From NCBI GenBank assembly GCA_003956705.1, contig QZCP01000005.1, forward strand, positions 62,001 through 126,000: a DNA stretch of 64,000 nt, written 5' to 3'. The notes below the pieces were generated by a model. The model made no database searches, was not told the origin of the DNA, and saw nothing but the letters and a program-made list of their open reading frames with translations. Positions 35,377 to 47,110 of this stretch are shown here, piece after piece; the first letter of the stretch is position 1; each line of letters begins with the position of its first letter. The stretch is from Brevipalpus yothersi. Lineage: Eukaryota; Arthropoda; Arachnida; Trombidiformes; Tenuipalpidae. The position numbers were made by a program, and so were the translations under genes.

Positions 35377-36483
35377 CTCTCTCTCTTTCACTTGGATATG
35401 CCAGTGAAGCCTCCATTCCGGTTGCCTCAACACCACGTTCATTCATACATACACATACAGAATCATTCTGTATCGAGGGAATGAAAACTGACCTGGAATC
35501 TGAATTAATGTACGAGAAATACTCTGTAAAGGTCAAACGCTTGGCATTCGGCCGGGTTTTCTGAAGAGAGAGAACCTTTTTCCTAGACGATGAAGTACTT
35601 GTTCTTCTATTCTCTATTCGTTTCAAGGTATGAAACTTTGGTCGCTTTGGTCTCATTTGGGTTCCTGTGAGCCCATAAATTCTCAACTTTTGGCGACTCT
35701 TTCTCACTTGCATGTCTCTCTCTCTCATTTTTCTTTATTCGCGCGCTCTTTCCTTGCCTTCAAGCGGAACTCAATAAAAACCCATCGAAAATAGGTGTCT
35801 CTATGGAGTTGTGTTGTACGATATCTTTTCGGAAACTGTCACCTCTCCACCGAAGCTATGGTTTATGTGTGTGTATGTGTGTATATATTCACTATTATCT
35901 ACACACACACATATTGTACAGCTACAGCATGATAAATTGATCTTCTTGTTCATGTACTCGAGCCAATGACTAGCCTTTTCTCCAATATATATGTATGTAT
36001 AAATCTATAACTATCTTACCTCAACCATCTCTACACCTCAACTCATGTATACTTCATTATTCATCCCTAACTCGCACTGTCACTTGGTGTCTGAGGCCAC
36101 TTTTCCGTTTTTCTCGCCCATCGAACATCCTATTCCTATTCCGAGCAATTCAATTCAATTCCCCATTTTTTTCATTCTCGCGCTTTTCCCAGCTCCAGGC
36201 TGTGGCGCCAATTACGAACTGATAAACGAACATGGACACAAATGTAATCAATCCACAGCTTCACCCATTTCGAATAGGTTTGTCTTTTGTCCTGCCTTTC
36301 ATGAATCGAACTTGGAACTTGGAGAGAGTTCACAAAAATTTGACCTCATGAGAAAACTTGAAAACTCTTCCCTCTAATCCATGGATTTTCACCCAAAAAA
36401 ATCATTAACTAAAAAAATCGGAAAGCTCGAAAAGATATCTAGTTGGGATGTGTGGGTGTAATTTTGATGAACAAGAAAAAGTT
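34700..36483. other. Intergenic, no supported gene
   Basis: Contains a CT microsatellite and several short open frames on both strands. None of them shows a recognisable domain or a consistent set of splice sites. Confidence 0.4.
35324..35386. repeat. (CT)n microsatellite
   Basis: A CT run of about 62 bases with one CG interruption near its end. Confidence 0.97.
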
Positions 36484-36556
36484 TGGCCCCGGTGGGGCTC
36501 GAACCCACGACCTCCGCGTTATTAGCACGGCGCTCTACCGACTAAGCTACAGGGCC
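36484..36556 (-). tRNA. tRNA-Ile (anticodon AAT)
   Basis: A complete 73-nt cloverleaf on the minus strand. The acceptor stem GGCCCTG pairs with CGGGGCC (one T-G wobble) before discriminator A. The D arm contains TAGCTTAGTCGG. The anticodon stem CCGTG/CGCGG carries the loop CTAATAA, giving anticodon AAT (isoleucine, ATT codons). The T arm GTGGG-TTCGAGC-CCCAC is perfect and supplies the internal B box for RNA polymerase III. There is no intron. A TTTTT run directly downstream (36470-36483 region, minus sense) is a good Pol III terminator. All invariant positions look intact. Confidence 0.97.
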
Positions 36557-38294
36557 AAGATGCAATGTCGAAATTATCATAAAAATTTAACCGATTATCC
36601 AATGATAATATATGCCTCCAAGTGATCATATGAAGTCAGATCGGAGGAAAATAATTCTTCAGCTTGTTCAAGATGAAAACAGAGAGAAGGAGAGAGAGAG
36701 AGAGAGAGAGAGTGAATGATGATGCTGATAATGATTTCAACTTCCTTATTAAAACAAACGTTCACAATTCAGCAACAGCTCCAACATATCGTGACTGCTT
36801 CGTTATAATCAGCATAAAATCACCCAACAATTCAGTTTACTCACTCAACCCTCATGTGCATGATGGAGGTCGGCTTTTTCATTTCTTGGGTGTTAATTTA
36901 AACCAAACTAACGCTTCTTTTTCTTCATTCACCAGTAAGTTCACAATCCGGTATCTACAAGATTGGTTAAAACAAATGATTCCAGTGAGATAAAATCTCT
37001 ATTTAATGATGATAATCAATCTGGAAAGAATAATCTGTTGGTAAAAATGTAGATAAGTGAAACAATAATATTTAGGCGAGAGTGAAGAAAAAAGTTCCAA
37101 AATTTTTCCTCACCTCACTACATGAAAAATTCAACTTACTATTTTTCTCATTTGTGTTGGTGCATGATTATAATTATCAGGAAAATGATGAAAATAATAT
37201 TCTTCTATCTAGAACAGATCCAGAAAGAGAGATATCAAGCAAATTCATATTTTAAATCTACGCAAGAGAAAAAAAAATATTATTATTGCATGAACATGTA
37301 TAGAAAAGTTTCAAGTCATGAAAGTTAGTGGAGAAAAGGCTCAAATAAATAAACTCAGATACTTTGCTAATTATATTTCTACCACTACAAGATAGCTGAG
37401 CATAAATTATCTCTTGAAGAGTGCAAAAATTCGTAGTTCATTTGATGCCCAGTTTCACCATGTTACGAGAGATCTACTGGAGGCCAAAATAGACCAGATT
37501 AGAACTGATAGTAACATGGAGAAACCTGGGTCAATCGACACGCTCCATGCAGTTATGGAGTTGAATTAGCACCTACCATAGACATAATCATAGTTGATGA
37601 TTTTCTGAACACACTTCGATACGTATATCATTAGATGGATGGATCATCAGTGTGAACCACATTCTCGTTATGATGAAAATTCTCTCCCTCCTTAGTTACC
37701 TATTGCATCTTGCCCAGGTCAAAGATTGCTTTCTTTCTCTCTTCTTTCAATGGCACTGACGTGCTTCCTGAATTTGCTCTGGAAAACCTGGTTTCAGAAA
37801 ATTAAGAAGAGTAGATGACATTAACGATCTAGTTGAAAATATTATCATGGATCACTTTCTCTCCACGGGTGTTTAATCACTCTTGTCTCGTGGACAAGCT
37901 TATCAGGGCTCGTTAAAGGAGCAAACATTCCATGCTGCGATAAATTGATATCTTCTTAATGTCTTATCAATGTCCCAGCTGGACAAACCTTCTTGGTAGA
38001 TATAAAAGTGTTCATCTTGGGCAATCATCTGGTTGAGTTATTTTCATCAGTCCAACCATACCCTCAATCATCCTCGTTCTAGGCCACTGATCAGAGTGTA
38101 TCATAATGATGTTGGCCATCAGCTGGGGCTGCTTATCCAATGTCTAATTATCCTCGTAGCACTGAATGTTGTAAGAAAGTCTACAAAATGACTATTTGTA
38201 AACCGTTGATTGTGTGTTGGGAAAATCATTTAGCTCCTCAAATAGATATGATATTAATTATGATTGGCATGTCACGGATTCGTTCCTTCCTCTT
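36557..38294. other. Intergenic, no supported gene
   Basis: AT-rich sequence with a GA tract at 36690-36712. Open frames such as those at 36,664 and 37,122 are low-complexity or without a domain. Confidence 0.4.
36690..36712. repeat. (GA)n tract
   Basis: A GA dinucleotide run of about 22 bases. Confidence 0.92.
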
Positions 38295-38420
38295 TCCAAT
38301 ATAAAATTTTTTAATATTTAATATTTTAAGAAACGTTTCAAATTCTTTTCGAATTTATACCCAGTGAAGTTCAAAAATGAAGAGAAAGAAAAATTCCTGA
38401 TCGATCAGAGAGAGAGACGA
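38295..38420 (+). repeat. Direct repeat upstream of the kinase gene (copy 1)
   Basis: Resembles 40546-40695 downstream of the kinase gene. Shared blocks in order are aagaaacg, gtttcaaattc, gaa(t)tttat, a(g/c)tgaag(t/c)tcaaaaatgaag, ttcctgatcgatca and a following GA run. The two copies are direct and about 2.2 kb apart. Confidence 0.7.
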
Positions 38421-38782
38421 TCATCGAGATTGTCTCATTCGAACGCCTTGTCCTAATCATTCAACTGAATCAGCTAACCCTAATCAATTGAACTCTATCG
38501 CAGCTACTTATTGTCAATACCAGCGAGAAATGATCATTCATGATGCGAAACATACACCAGATCAACTGTCTATGTAAACGAGGCACTATCTTTGATCAGC
38601 TTTCAAGAGGTTGACAGACAATGGATAATTCTTGATTATCGCAAACATTTCTCAAACCATTATGACAACTATCTTCCATTGATCAAAGGCAATCGAACTG
38701 CTGTTTGAGTAGTATCATCTCATTTTGAGTGAAGCAAAAAAGTTTGCGTAAAGAGCGGAAAGCAAAGTGTCTACCATCAAAA

Positions 38783-40123
38783 ATGTCTCCATTTGATGTA
38801 CATATGACCCAAGAACAAGCTGATGAGTGCCAAAAACTGTGTGCTGATTTTCTAGCTGGCCCATGGAAAGGATTGGAGAAGGATGAGTTCAGTTGTGAGC
38901 CCCTCAGGTCAGTATAATTGAATGGCGAGTATTTGCTCAGCTATACCTTTTATTTCTTATCATCTATTGTAGTGGAGGCGTTTGTAATAGAATTTTTGTA
39001 TGCTCCAACAAAAAACTTGAGTCTCATGGAACTTTATCGGTTCCAGAGAAAGTTTTGGTTCGAAAATATGGATCACCATTCGTAGGCAGGAGAGGAGATA
39101 TGATTTCAATGGCTGATGGAGCTGTAGCTGTGATTGCCCAGATTCTGTATGATCAAGGGCTTGGTCCCAAGGTTTATGGTATTTTCGAAGATGGAAGAAT
39201 CGAGCAATATATTCCAGTAAGTTAAGAAAGAGGGAGAATTGTCATCTCTTCAACAGGTCACACATTTTTTTCGATCAAATAGCATACGCTAATTCCAGAA
39301 GAGGATAGAACGAAGGGCGAATATCTGGCTATTATCATGAAAAAGTTTGTTCAGATACATGATTTGGAGATGCCCATCTCAAAGGATCCCTACTGGATTT
39401 TCGAATTCACTCGAGATTGGTTTGAGGCAGGGAAAACAAACAAATTTCTCCAGATAAAGCAGAATGACGATCTCATTGAGCAATGGAGACAAGAATTGAT
39501 CCAGTTTCCTTGGCAAGAACACCTAGAATGGTTACGGAAGCGAGTTCCACTTGTAAACTCACCGGAAGTATTCACTCATAATGATATACAATTTCCAAAT
39601 ATATTTCTACGAGAAGGCTATGATAAATTGGAAGAGAAAATATTCATTATTGATTATGAGAACTGCTCTTATGGTTTCAGAGGCTACGATCTAGCCTTCT
39701 TCCTCATGCAAAAAAGCGTTGATTTCCGAAAAGAAGATTTCATAAAGCACATCTACTGGCCAAAAAAAGAGGAGAGAGAAAAACTTGTCTCATATTTTCG
39801 TGAAGAATATATAATCAAACACAAAGGGTTTGAAGATACCAGAGATTCACTGAATCACATGATGATGGAGGTAGACTTTTTCATTCTTCTCATGTGTTTG
39901 ATGAGAGCATCGATTGTGGCTAAAAAATGTTGTAAAGAGATGGTGCGTATGTATGTAAGTATCATGTTTTTTAATGGAACAGAGGAACGACTTTGATTTA
40001 ATGCTAAATTTCTAATTTGATGTTATTCTTTTGAAGGAATTCTCCCATTTTCAGATCGAACTTTTCCATCGACTGAAGGCAGATCTCCTGCAAAATCATC
40101 CTGCACTAAAAAATTCGCCCTAA
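38783..40123 (+). CDS. Choline/ethanolamine kinase-like protein, four exons
   Basis: Exons 38783-38907, 38973-39216, 39283-39954 and 40055-40123 (GT-AG introns of 65, 66 and 100 nt) join in frame to 369 residues. The start is the ATG at 38783 (AAAATG context); an in-frame GTG upstream is not used. Choline kinases phosphorylate choline or ethanolamine with ATP in the cytosol, the first step of the Kennedy phospholipid pathway. SGGVCNRIFVC (42-52) matches the Gly-rich nucleotide loop. GPKVYGIFEDGRIEQYIP lies near residues 106-123. FTHNDIQFPNIF (220-231) is the Brenner motif with catalytic Asp224 and Asn229. IIDYENCSYGFRGYDLA (245-261) supplies metal-binding Asp247. The spacing is as in active enzymes, but HND.QFPN replaces the usual HND.QEGN, so the substrate is uncertain. 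Confidence 0.87.
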
Positions 40124-40545
40124 TATGAGATCTAGATCACATCAAATCACAAGTCTACGTCAGATATTTGATTTTCAAAGAGAGGGAATGACACAGGGAG
40201 AATGATCCTACTCAACTTAGGAATTAGGAAAATTCTTTCAAGTCGATGATCTCTTTATATCTATGTTTTCTTTAAAGAAACACATTGACCTAGTCAATTA
40301 AAAATATCAAGCTGGCTTTCAGAATCATAACTGATTTAGCTTCTCTTGGTGAGTGTTTATTGACAAGTAATCTATCGTAAATGATGCAATAGCACATCAT
40401 CAGAAACTCTTCAAAGTTTTGAGAGCATGTTAAGTGTTTTTTTTCTTTAAAACAGTTGAGTAATTAAATATTGGTAAATTATTTAAGGCTGGATCAGTTC
40501 TACTCATCAATTCAAATTGTTGCTTGAATTATTTTACCCCATATA

Positions 40546-40676
40546 TTTTTCAATACAAAATCTTTCATAATCTAAGAAACGATGGTTACGTTTCAAATTC
40601 CTTCTGAATATTTATTCGTGCACAATGAAGCTCAAAAATGAAGAGGAGAAATGAGAATGAAAGGTTCCTGATCGAT

Positions 40677-40695
<19 letters not shown>
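40546..40695 (+). repeat. Direct repeat downstream of the kinase gene (copy 2)
   Basis: Partner of 38295-38420. It also ends in a GA tract (40680-40711), which suggests that the GA run was part of the duplicated unit and has since expanded here. Confidence 0.7.

Positions 40696-40711
<16 letters not shown>
40680..40711. repeat. (GA)n tract
   Basis: A GA dinucleotide run of about 31 bases at the end of the direct repeat copy 2. Confidence 0.95.
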
Positions 40712-40714
<3 letters not shown>

Positions 40715-41671
40715 GTAAATTGGTTGCATGAAAAATTGAGATGAAATCATGCATACCAACGCCTTCTGGTTCTAAGGTCATGATACTAACGAAATATAAT
40801 TCGAGGATACATGGTTATGTGTATATAATTCAAGCAAGGATCATTCAATTTGAAATAAAATTGAAGTGTGACTAACCCTCTGGGTAAAATGGTTGAGAAA
40901 CATTACCCAGAAGGCCAAATACGGAATAGCAAGTCGCTCGGTTGCAAATTTTCAATTCAGTTGCAAATTATCACGCATAATCAAAAAACGATCCGTTTTC
41001 ATGCTTCAATGTCCATGATGAATTTACTGTTTCCACTTGACGCGAAGAAAGTTGGGCTCGATTTCCTGACCTGTAAGACAAATTGAAATATCATTCCACG
41101 AGAAGAGAAGTTGACACTTCAACAGAATTTCCATGACTCTCAAGTTGAAGATACTTTCATGTTGAAACTTTACCTTGTGGCTTGTTGAAACTATGAAATG
41201 ATAGACATTAATTTCGTTCTCTGAAGCCTAAAGACTAACAAGAAGTCCAAGCTTCAATTTGTCTTCAGAGAAGAAGAGACACAGGGATTTCCATGTTCAA
41301 AGAAGTCATCCTCTCATATAAATACCAGCATGATAATTTGAAAGAGTTACGATTAACTTTCAGAAGTCCAGTTTTCAAAGAACTCGTAACTCTTCGGAAT
41401 TGGCAGCGAAATTATTTCATTTTGTTCTATTTTCGTTCCGTCGGTCGTGTATACACACACACACACGAGGTCTGAAAAGTTTAACTCAGATGCAAAAAAA
41501 AATGACTGAAAGAGGTGAAGAGACTGGAAATTAAGATAATCTGAATGATACCCGTAAACCAAATCAGAATCATAATCTAATATTGCTACACAATCGTTTT
41601 CCTTTGTCGGAGATACGGTTGCGCACCTATTGCTTAATGGTTGTTACATTGTTGTTTTTTAGGCAATTCAA
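40712..41671. other. Intergenic between the kinase and the coiled-coil genes
   Basis: No supported gene. A TCAGTG initiator-like site at 41672-41677 and a polypyrimidine acceptor (tgtttgttttcag) ending near 41754 suggest a spliced 5' leader for the gene starting at 41812. Confidence 0.4.
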
Positions 41672-41811
41672 TCAGTGAATGTACATCTTCTGGGTTTTTA
41701 ATTATTCAAATATGAATTTTGAAGTACAATAATTCAATCGTGTTTGTTTTCAGAAGCTCCTTGGTTCCTTATTCATTTGCAACGTATTGTGCGCAAAATT
41801 GAATTCTGATC

Positions 41812-42756
41812 ATGTTTCGACTTGCAAGAAGTGAAAACTCGTCTGTGTCCCCAAATTGGTCAAACAAAAAAAGAAAGAACAAGTCAATTTTGAGAAAAAT
41901 GAGAACTCTTGAGCAAAAACTGAGAGATGAGCGAGACAAAGTCGAAGATCTGGAATTGGATTGTAAATTTAAAGATAATCGATTGACAGAATTGAAAGAA
42001 GAGCTCGATGCCAAAGAATCTCGGATAAGGAGCTTGAATGAATTGCTCACAAAGATGGTAAGAGGTGATAATTACGAAAAGCTTAGAAGTGATTTCGATG
42101 ACATAGAGCGAAAATATGAGATGGTTAACAATGAGCCCAGAATCGACGAGCAACGGAATATGTTCACCCAGAATATGATGAGTTTTCTCTATGATAACAA
42201 TGACCAACTCATCGATGAGTATGAATCTGTTCTTGATGATTTAGAAACATTGACAAGTGAGAGCTCAAGCCTGAATTTGGGTATAAATACTCTTCGAAAC
42301 ATTCAGGAAGGTTTGATGAACAAATGGGAATCTATCATTGAGGAAAATGTTGAACTACAGCATGCCATGATCATCCAGAAGCAGTATGCCCAACAAAGAG
42401 AAAACAGTCATTCGGTCACACACTCGCCTATCAACGATAAATGGATGGATACAGAATTTGAAGGGCATCCCTATCTCGATGATCAAATATTCCAATGTTA
42501 TGAGGATGAAATGAAACGGGTAAGAGATCATCAGAGAAAAAAGAAAGATGCAATCGAAACATTCAAAGCTGAGACTCAGAGCCTCACGACAGCGCTTGTT
42601 CTATACAGAGAGCAATCCTATTCAAGAGATCAAGGAAATGGTTCAGGTTGGTGGAGATATTTTTATGAACATTCTCCATTTTATCTGTTAGAAATGCTTT
42701 TCACTCTCATTTGCAAGTTATATGATTTGTACCAGAGATCTTACAAAAACTTGTAG
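41812..42756 (+). CDS. Coiled-coil protein with hydrophobic C-terminus, tandem paralogue 1
   Basis: A single open frame of 314 residues from an ATG. A basic N-terminal stretch (KKRKNKSILRK) precedes a long coiled coil at about 30-115 (LEQKLRDERDKVEDLELDCK). The middle is helical and acidic. A second charged helix (KKKDAIETFKAETQSL) precedes a hydrophobic aromatic segment near the C-terminus (about 282-310, PFYLLEMLFTLICKLYDLY). That segment could anchor the protein in a membrane from the cytosolic side. There is no signal peptide. The next gene (43364-44305) has the same layout and shares the KVEDL(E/K)LDCK block and the (I)E..KAET block, so the pair arose by tandem duplication. I do not recognise the family. 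ATTAAA near 42879 may be its poly(A) signal. Confidence 0.72.
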   Translation: MFRLARSENSSVSPNWSNKKRKNKSILRKMRTLEQKLRDERDKVEDLELDCKFKDNRLTELKEELDAKESRIRSLNELLTKMVRGDNYEKLRSDFDDIERKYEMVNNEPRIDEQRNMFTQNMMSFLYDNNDQLIDEYESVLDDLETLTSESSSLNLGINTLRNIQEGLMNKWESIIEENVELQHAMIIQKQYAQQRENSHSVTHSPINDKWMDTEFEGHPYLDDQIFQCYEDEMKRVRDHQRKKKDAIETFKAETQSLTTALVLYREQSYSRDQGNGSGWWRYFYEHSPFYLLEMLFTLICKLYDLYQRSYKNL

Positions 42757-43363
42757 ATCATGACTTTCTCTACTTTCACCTGGATTTGACTTACTATGCC
42801 TGAATTTAATTCTTGGAATTTCAACAAATTCACTCCACCATAATTTTCATAAACTCTCTGAATTCATCATTCATAGCTATTAAACATAATCCACATCAAA
42901 TCTGATTGTTGGAGGTATATGCGCATCTCGCGTTGAAAATTTTTTTTTCATCCATCATCTGAGATCTGAGTTTAGGTGTTATCTCATGCTGAAATTGTTT
43001 TGAGTGTGGCTGAAGCTTATCAAGATCTATATGATAGATAACTGCTAGAATTCAATACACAATTGCTTATTATGCAGAGATCCGATACAATACTCATTCA
43101 GTCAACTACATATCAAGATGATCAGGACAATGAAGCTCTAGTCAGCCTTAGTATTGAGATCTTTTGTGCTTATTTTTTGAAATAATTTCCCTAAGAATGT
43201 TTAATTTTGATACTCCTGTGATTTACACTACATAATAAACTTTTTAATCTGTTTATCTTCATTTGTTTAGAATTGTGTCCACTTTCTGATGTGATTGTAA
43301 GAGAGTAAAATTCGTGAAGAGTAATTCCTCTTCATTCAAAGCGAATCTGTTTCCAATCTAACC

Positions 43364-44305
43364 ATGAACAAGAAAAATGGAGGTGTTACTATGCTGGATG
43401 GCCACAATTGGCAAAATAAAAGTGTAAGAAGTAGAAGTTATAGAGGAAGACTGAGAAGACTCAAACAAAAACTCAAAAATGAGCAAGACAAGGTAGAAGA
43501 TTTAAAATTGGATTGTAAGATCAGAGAAAACAGATTGAAAATATTGGAAAAAAAGCTTGCCATCAGTATATCTCAAACGAACATTTCAAAGAAAAAAAAT
43601 TCCAATATGATAGATAATAGAGTTTATCAAGAGCTGAAAATTGAGTTCAATAATTTGATGAATAAATACAAAGCACTGGAAAATACGCTCTGTTTGAGTC
43701 AAAGCTGTTGGAGATACTATATGGGAATTGAAGGATATCGACTCAAAAATCTTGGTAATCTCATTAATCAGTATGTATCTGTGTGTGGTAGCATGAGGAC
43801 CTTGATGAAATCTTATCCGTATTTGGAGATTGGTACCTATCAACCAATCTATGAGAACCTGCTCCATTTGTCTAATTTGGTCATCAATCAAAACAATGAG
43901 TTATTCAACCCATTACAAAGCTACAAAAAAATTTTTGACCAATTCGATCTGGCTTTGGAATCTTTTTCGCATGGATACACTATAATTCCACAATATATGG
44001 AAGAAAATCTGCGTTCAGAAATCAATGAGGAAGAAAGAAAAATAGATAACATCCTATTCTTCCATTATCCAAGCGAACGGAAAATTGAAGAAATTAAAGC
44101 TGAGACAGAAAATCAAGTTGAAAAACTTATAACAAATGAAAAAGGACATTCCATTTTCGTAACATTTGCCAGACGCTCATATTTAGGAGGATTTTTCTAT
44201 TTTATTTTCTTCTATCCGATACAAATACTCTGTTTCATTGAAAAGTTGCTCGATTCTCCTAAAAATCAGCCTAAAAATTGTTATTTTATTGGCGAACACC
44301 ATTGA
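43364..44305 (+). CDS. Coiled-coil protein with hydrophobic C-terminus, tandem paralogue 2
   Basis: A single open frame of 313 residues from an ATG in good context (aaccATGa). The N-terminal basic patch (SRSYRGRLRRLKQKL) runs into a coiled coil containing QDKVEDLKLDCKIRENRLK, the counterpart of the same block in the protein at 41812-42756. The middle is diverged, with two Cys and many Tyr. The C-terminal KIEEIKAETENQ block is again shared. It is followed by a strongly hydrophobic segment (about 273-295, GGFFYFIFFYPIQILCFIE), a better membrane-anchor candidate than in paralogue 1. Equal length and conserved ends with a fast-changing middle suggest rapid divergence after duplication. The function is unknown; the layout fits a tail-anchored scaffold or tether, which is inference only. 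Confidence 0.72.
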   Translation: MNKKNGGVTMLDGHNWQNKSVRSRSYRGRLRRLKQKLKNEQDKVEDLKLDCKIRENRLKILEKKLAISISQTNISKKKNSNMIDNRVYQELKIEFNNLMNKYKALENTLCLSQSCWRYYMGIEGYRLKNLGNLINQYVSVCGSMRTLMKSYPYLEIGTYQPIYENLLHLSNLVINQNNELFNPLQSYKKIFDQFDLALESFSHGYTIIPQYMEENLRSEINEEERKIDNILFFHYPSERKIEEIKAETENQVEKLITNEKGHSIFVTFARRSYLGGFFYFIFFYPIQILCFIEKLLDSPKNQPKNCYFIGEHH

Positions 44306-45075
44306 CAGTGTTTCCGTTGTGTTTTGAAGGATTGAAAGTTCATTCGATTGTCTCAGTTTTTTGAGTTTTCGATTGTATTTTGGAAAAAATTTTATTGATT
44401 GATTAAAAAAATCTTTAAAACGAAAATACGAACAAAATTTTCCATGCTCAGGTTTACTCTGTATGTAAAGCCATTTTGAATCATATATCTTGGACACTCT
44501 TATCATCTAGTAGGATCTTCAATGAATCATATTTCATACACCTTACTGGACTCAGATTATGGATAATTCAATAAGTAGAAATCTCGAGATGGAGAAAAGG
44601 TGTTGACTTTCAATATGATTGATTCTCGTTTTCATAACGGAAGCGACTTTTTCCATTTCGCTTGTCCGCTTCGTCCGACAGGATATGCAAAGATCACAAA
44701 ACTCAAAGCCCTGGACTGTGTCTATCGATGATTGACTTTTTCAAATCTTTGCTGAAGGGCTTGAGCTACACACCGATAATAATGAAAGATATTGGAACCA
44801 AAATACTGTATGGCCGGTTGTAATCAATAGGATCGACTAGTGAATGGAAAGATAGTCTGTGTGTACAGGCAAGTAAGGAGGCAAAAGTAGTGGGATGGTG
44901 GAAAAAAAAGGAGTCAAAGTGGTGGTGGTAAGTGTAAAGTAAAGAATACTATCTGAAAGAAAAACATGGTAAATGGTTGGAAAAGAGGTAAAATAAGCCC
45001 AAAAACTGTACACTACAATCGAATCGGAAGAGGAAAGGAAAGGGGTTGCCAAAAAGCTGTGAGCCTTTCTTTCTT

Positions 45076-45146
<71 letters not shown>

Positions 45147-47110
45147 ATGGCAGTTCGGATGACAACTCAATGAAACGTCTCTTTCCATCGGGATTACTGT
45201 TTTCTTTTATTGAATTAGCCACAATTTCGCTTCTCTCCGTTGACTGCATGGCAAATTATGGCCTACCCAAGTGGGTAAGCTGGGGGAGTGAGTCACAGAA
45301 TCGAAAGATTTTCATAGAGAAATGTAGAAAGAGAGAGAGACTAAGAAGGACCATGGATTTCAGTAGGAATCGCTCCTGGAATATCCTATTTCATGGGTAA
45401 AAGAAATTCTACCATCGCTACCACTTGCCTGCTCTCTTCTCTTTTTCCATTCAATAGTGGTAAGACGTTTTTTTCGGCCTGAAAAAGGCCACTAGAAGGC
45501 TAGACCCGACACGACGGAAGAAGGAAAGCCACTCAAAGGTAATCCTTGTATACTTTCCATACTCTGATATACATATACATATTCTTTCTACTTGACAATC
45601 TCGGTGGTCGCTCAATTCGAGCTTCCTGTAGACTAATCACAGTCTAGCGGCCAGATTTATGCCACAATCATTTCAATTCACACACCAAAAGAAGAACACT
45701 TTCAGAACATTTACTCTTCTATAGCTCCTCGGTCATCTTCAAGAGACTCTCAAACTCCCCCGAACAATCATGATTATGTATCGAGCTGGTGGTTCCTTTA
45801 AACCACTCATTTGTTGGATTATAGTTGACCCTTTTTCAGGTCAACTACAGTTTGCTCCAGGCTAGACTTGACCTTCCAGCCATAGATCAGTAGTATTCAC
45901 TCCATTCATGGAGGTGACAAACACCGACTCATGAGAATTGCCAAGAGCAAGAGTTTGTTTCCGGGTCTTCCTTCACTCTTGAGAGTCCCATGAATATCTA
46001 TTGTCCCTATTCTCGCCATACAAACCTATGAATAAATATACACCCGCACAGACAATCTCTTCATCACATTTGTCAATTGCAGAAAATTCCGTCGAAAAAC
46101 TAAGTATGGTCAGCCAAATCGAACTTGGATCACCATTCTACAAAATTATATCTCGATCGAATAGAGAGAGAGAGAGAGAGAGACAGAGAGCGAATTCCGA
46201 TGAGATGATACAAAGTAGTCATTCAATGCAACAAGTGGCATGAAGTCTGTGGTCAAATCTCGTGTCTCTGGATAGAATTGATGAGACCTCGGAATTCATA
46301 AATTTACTTCGCGCCACTCCAGGCGGCATACGGCTAATAGGGTCTGATGGCTGAGTGAGCTTGATTTCCAGAGGATTAAATGACTATGTGAATGTTGCAT
46401 AAATAATGGCAGCAAGAAGGGGAGAGAGGGCTTCAGCGATACCTGAGGTCTCTCTCTCTCTCTCTTCATGATGGCCCAGCAAGAGTGTGGCAGTGAAGGG
46501 AGGCAAGTAAAGAGGCCGAAATAAATTTAATTGAATTTATAAATGAACAGAATGATAAAATACAAGCAAGCCGATCAACGAGATCGAATTTGAGTCCGCT
46601 TATTCAACTGGAATGCCCTTTCTCATCAGATCCATTCATCATCCTATGGGTCAAAGGATCATGTATTTGAATTGAACAAGTGATGTGCCTCTGTTTGAAG
46701 GTCTAGTGGAGGCAAAACTTTCGTCTAAATCTGTGGTCTTGATTAGACATGAAAGCTTATCATGGCCCATTCGAAGATAGTCCTCACATTGACGAAACTC
46801 AATGTGAGTGTGAGTGAGCGAGAGAGGTTGAAAAATTTATGATCGGCACTCTCTTTACGAATTTGGGATAAGTGAATTGAGTGTTCAAACGATTCGAATG
46901 GAAAACGAAAAAACGTTTCGCCACATGACATCAACTGAGGCATAATAGTAAATGAGAGGCCATACCTATGGCTAGATTAAGTATTCCATCGATTTGTTGC
47001 TACCAAGGAGCAAGAGATGAAATTTTGAAAGGTTCATTTTCTAGTGAAGTTGCTTTTAAATTTGATTTTTGTATCTCAACCATTTACAAATGAAATCTTT
47101 TCCTCAGCAC
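44306..47110. other. Intergenic, no supported gene
   Basis: Contains a long CT tract (45080-45142), a short GA tract near 46163 and scattered short open frames without domains. An ATTAAA at about 44402 may end the transcript of the second coiled-coil gene. Confidence 0.4.
45080..45142. repeat. (CT)n microsatellite
   Basis: A CT run of about 62 bases preceded by TTTC repeats. Confidence 0.97.

Noticed and set aside
37440..37570. Open 43-codon stretch upstream of the kinase gene, considered as a decayed kinase copy
   Set aside because: No kinase motif is visible in it, so the idea of a pseudogene copy between the direct repeats is unsupported.
38729..38782. GTG-initiated N-terminal extension of the kinase
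   Set aside because: Eukaryotic translation would use the ATG at 38783 in good context. The extension has no ATG.
44837..45249. Arg-Glu and Ser-Leu repeat frames around the 45.1-kb CT tract
   Set aside because: Simple-repeat artefacts on both strands.
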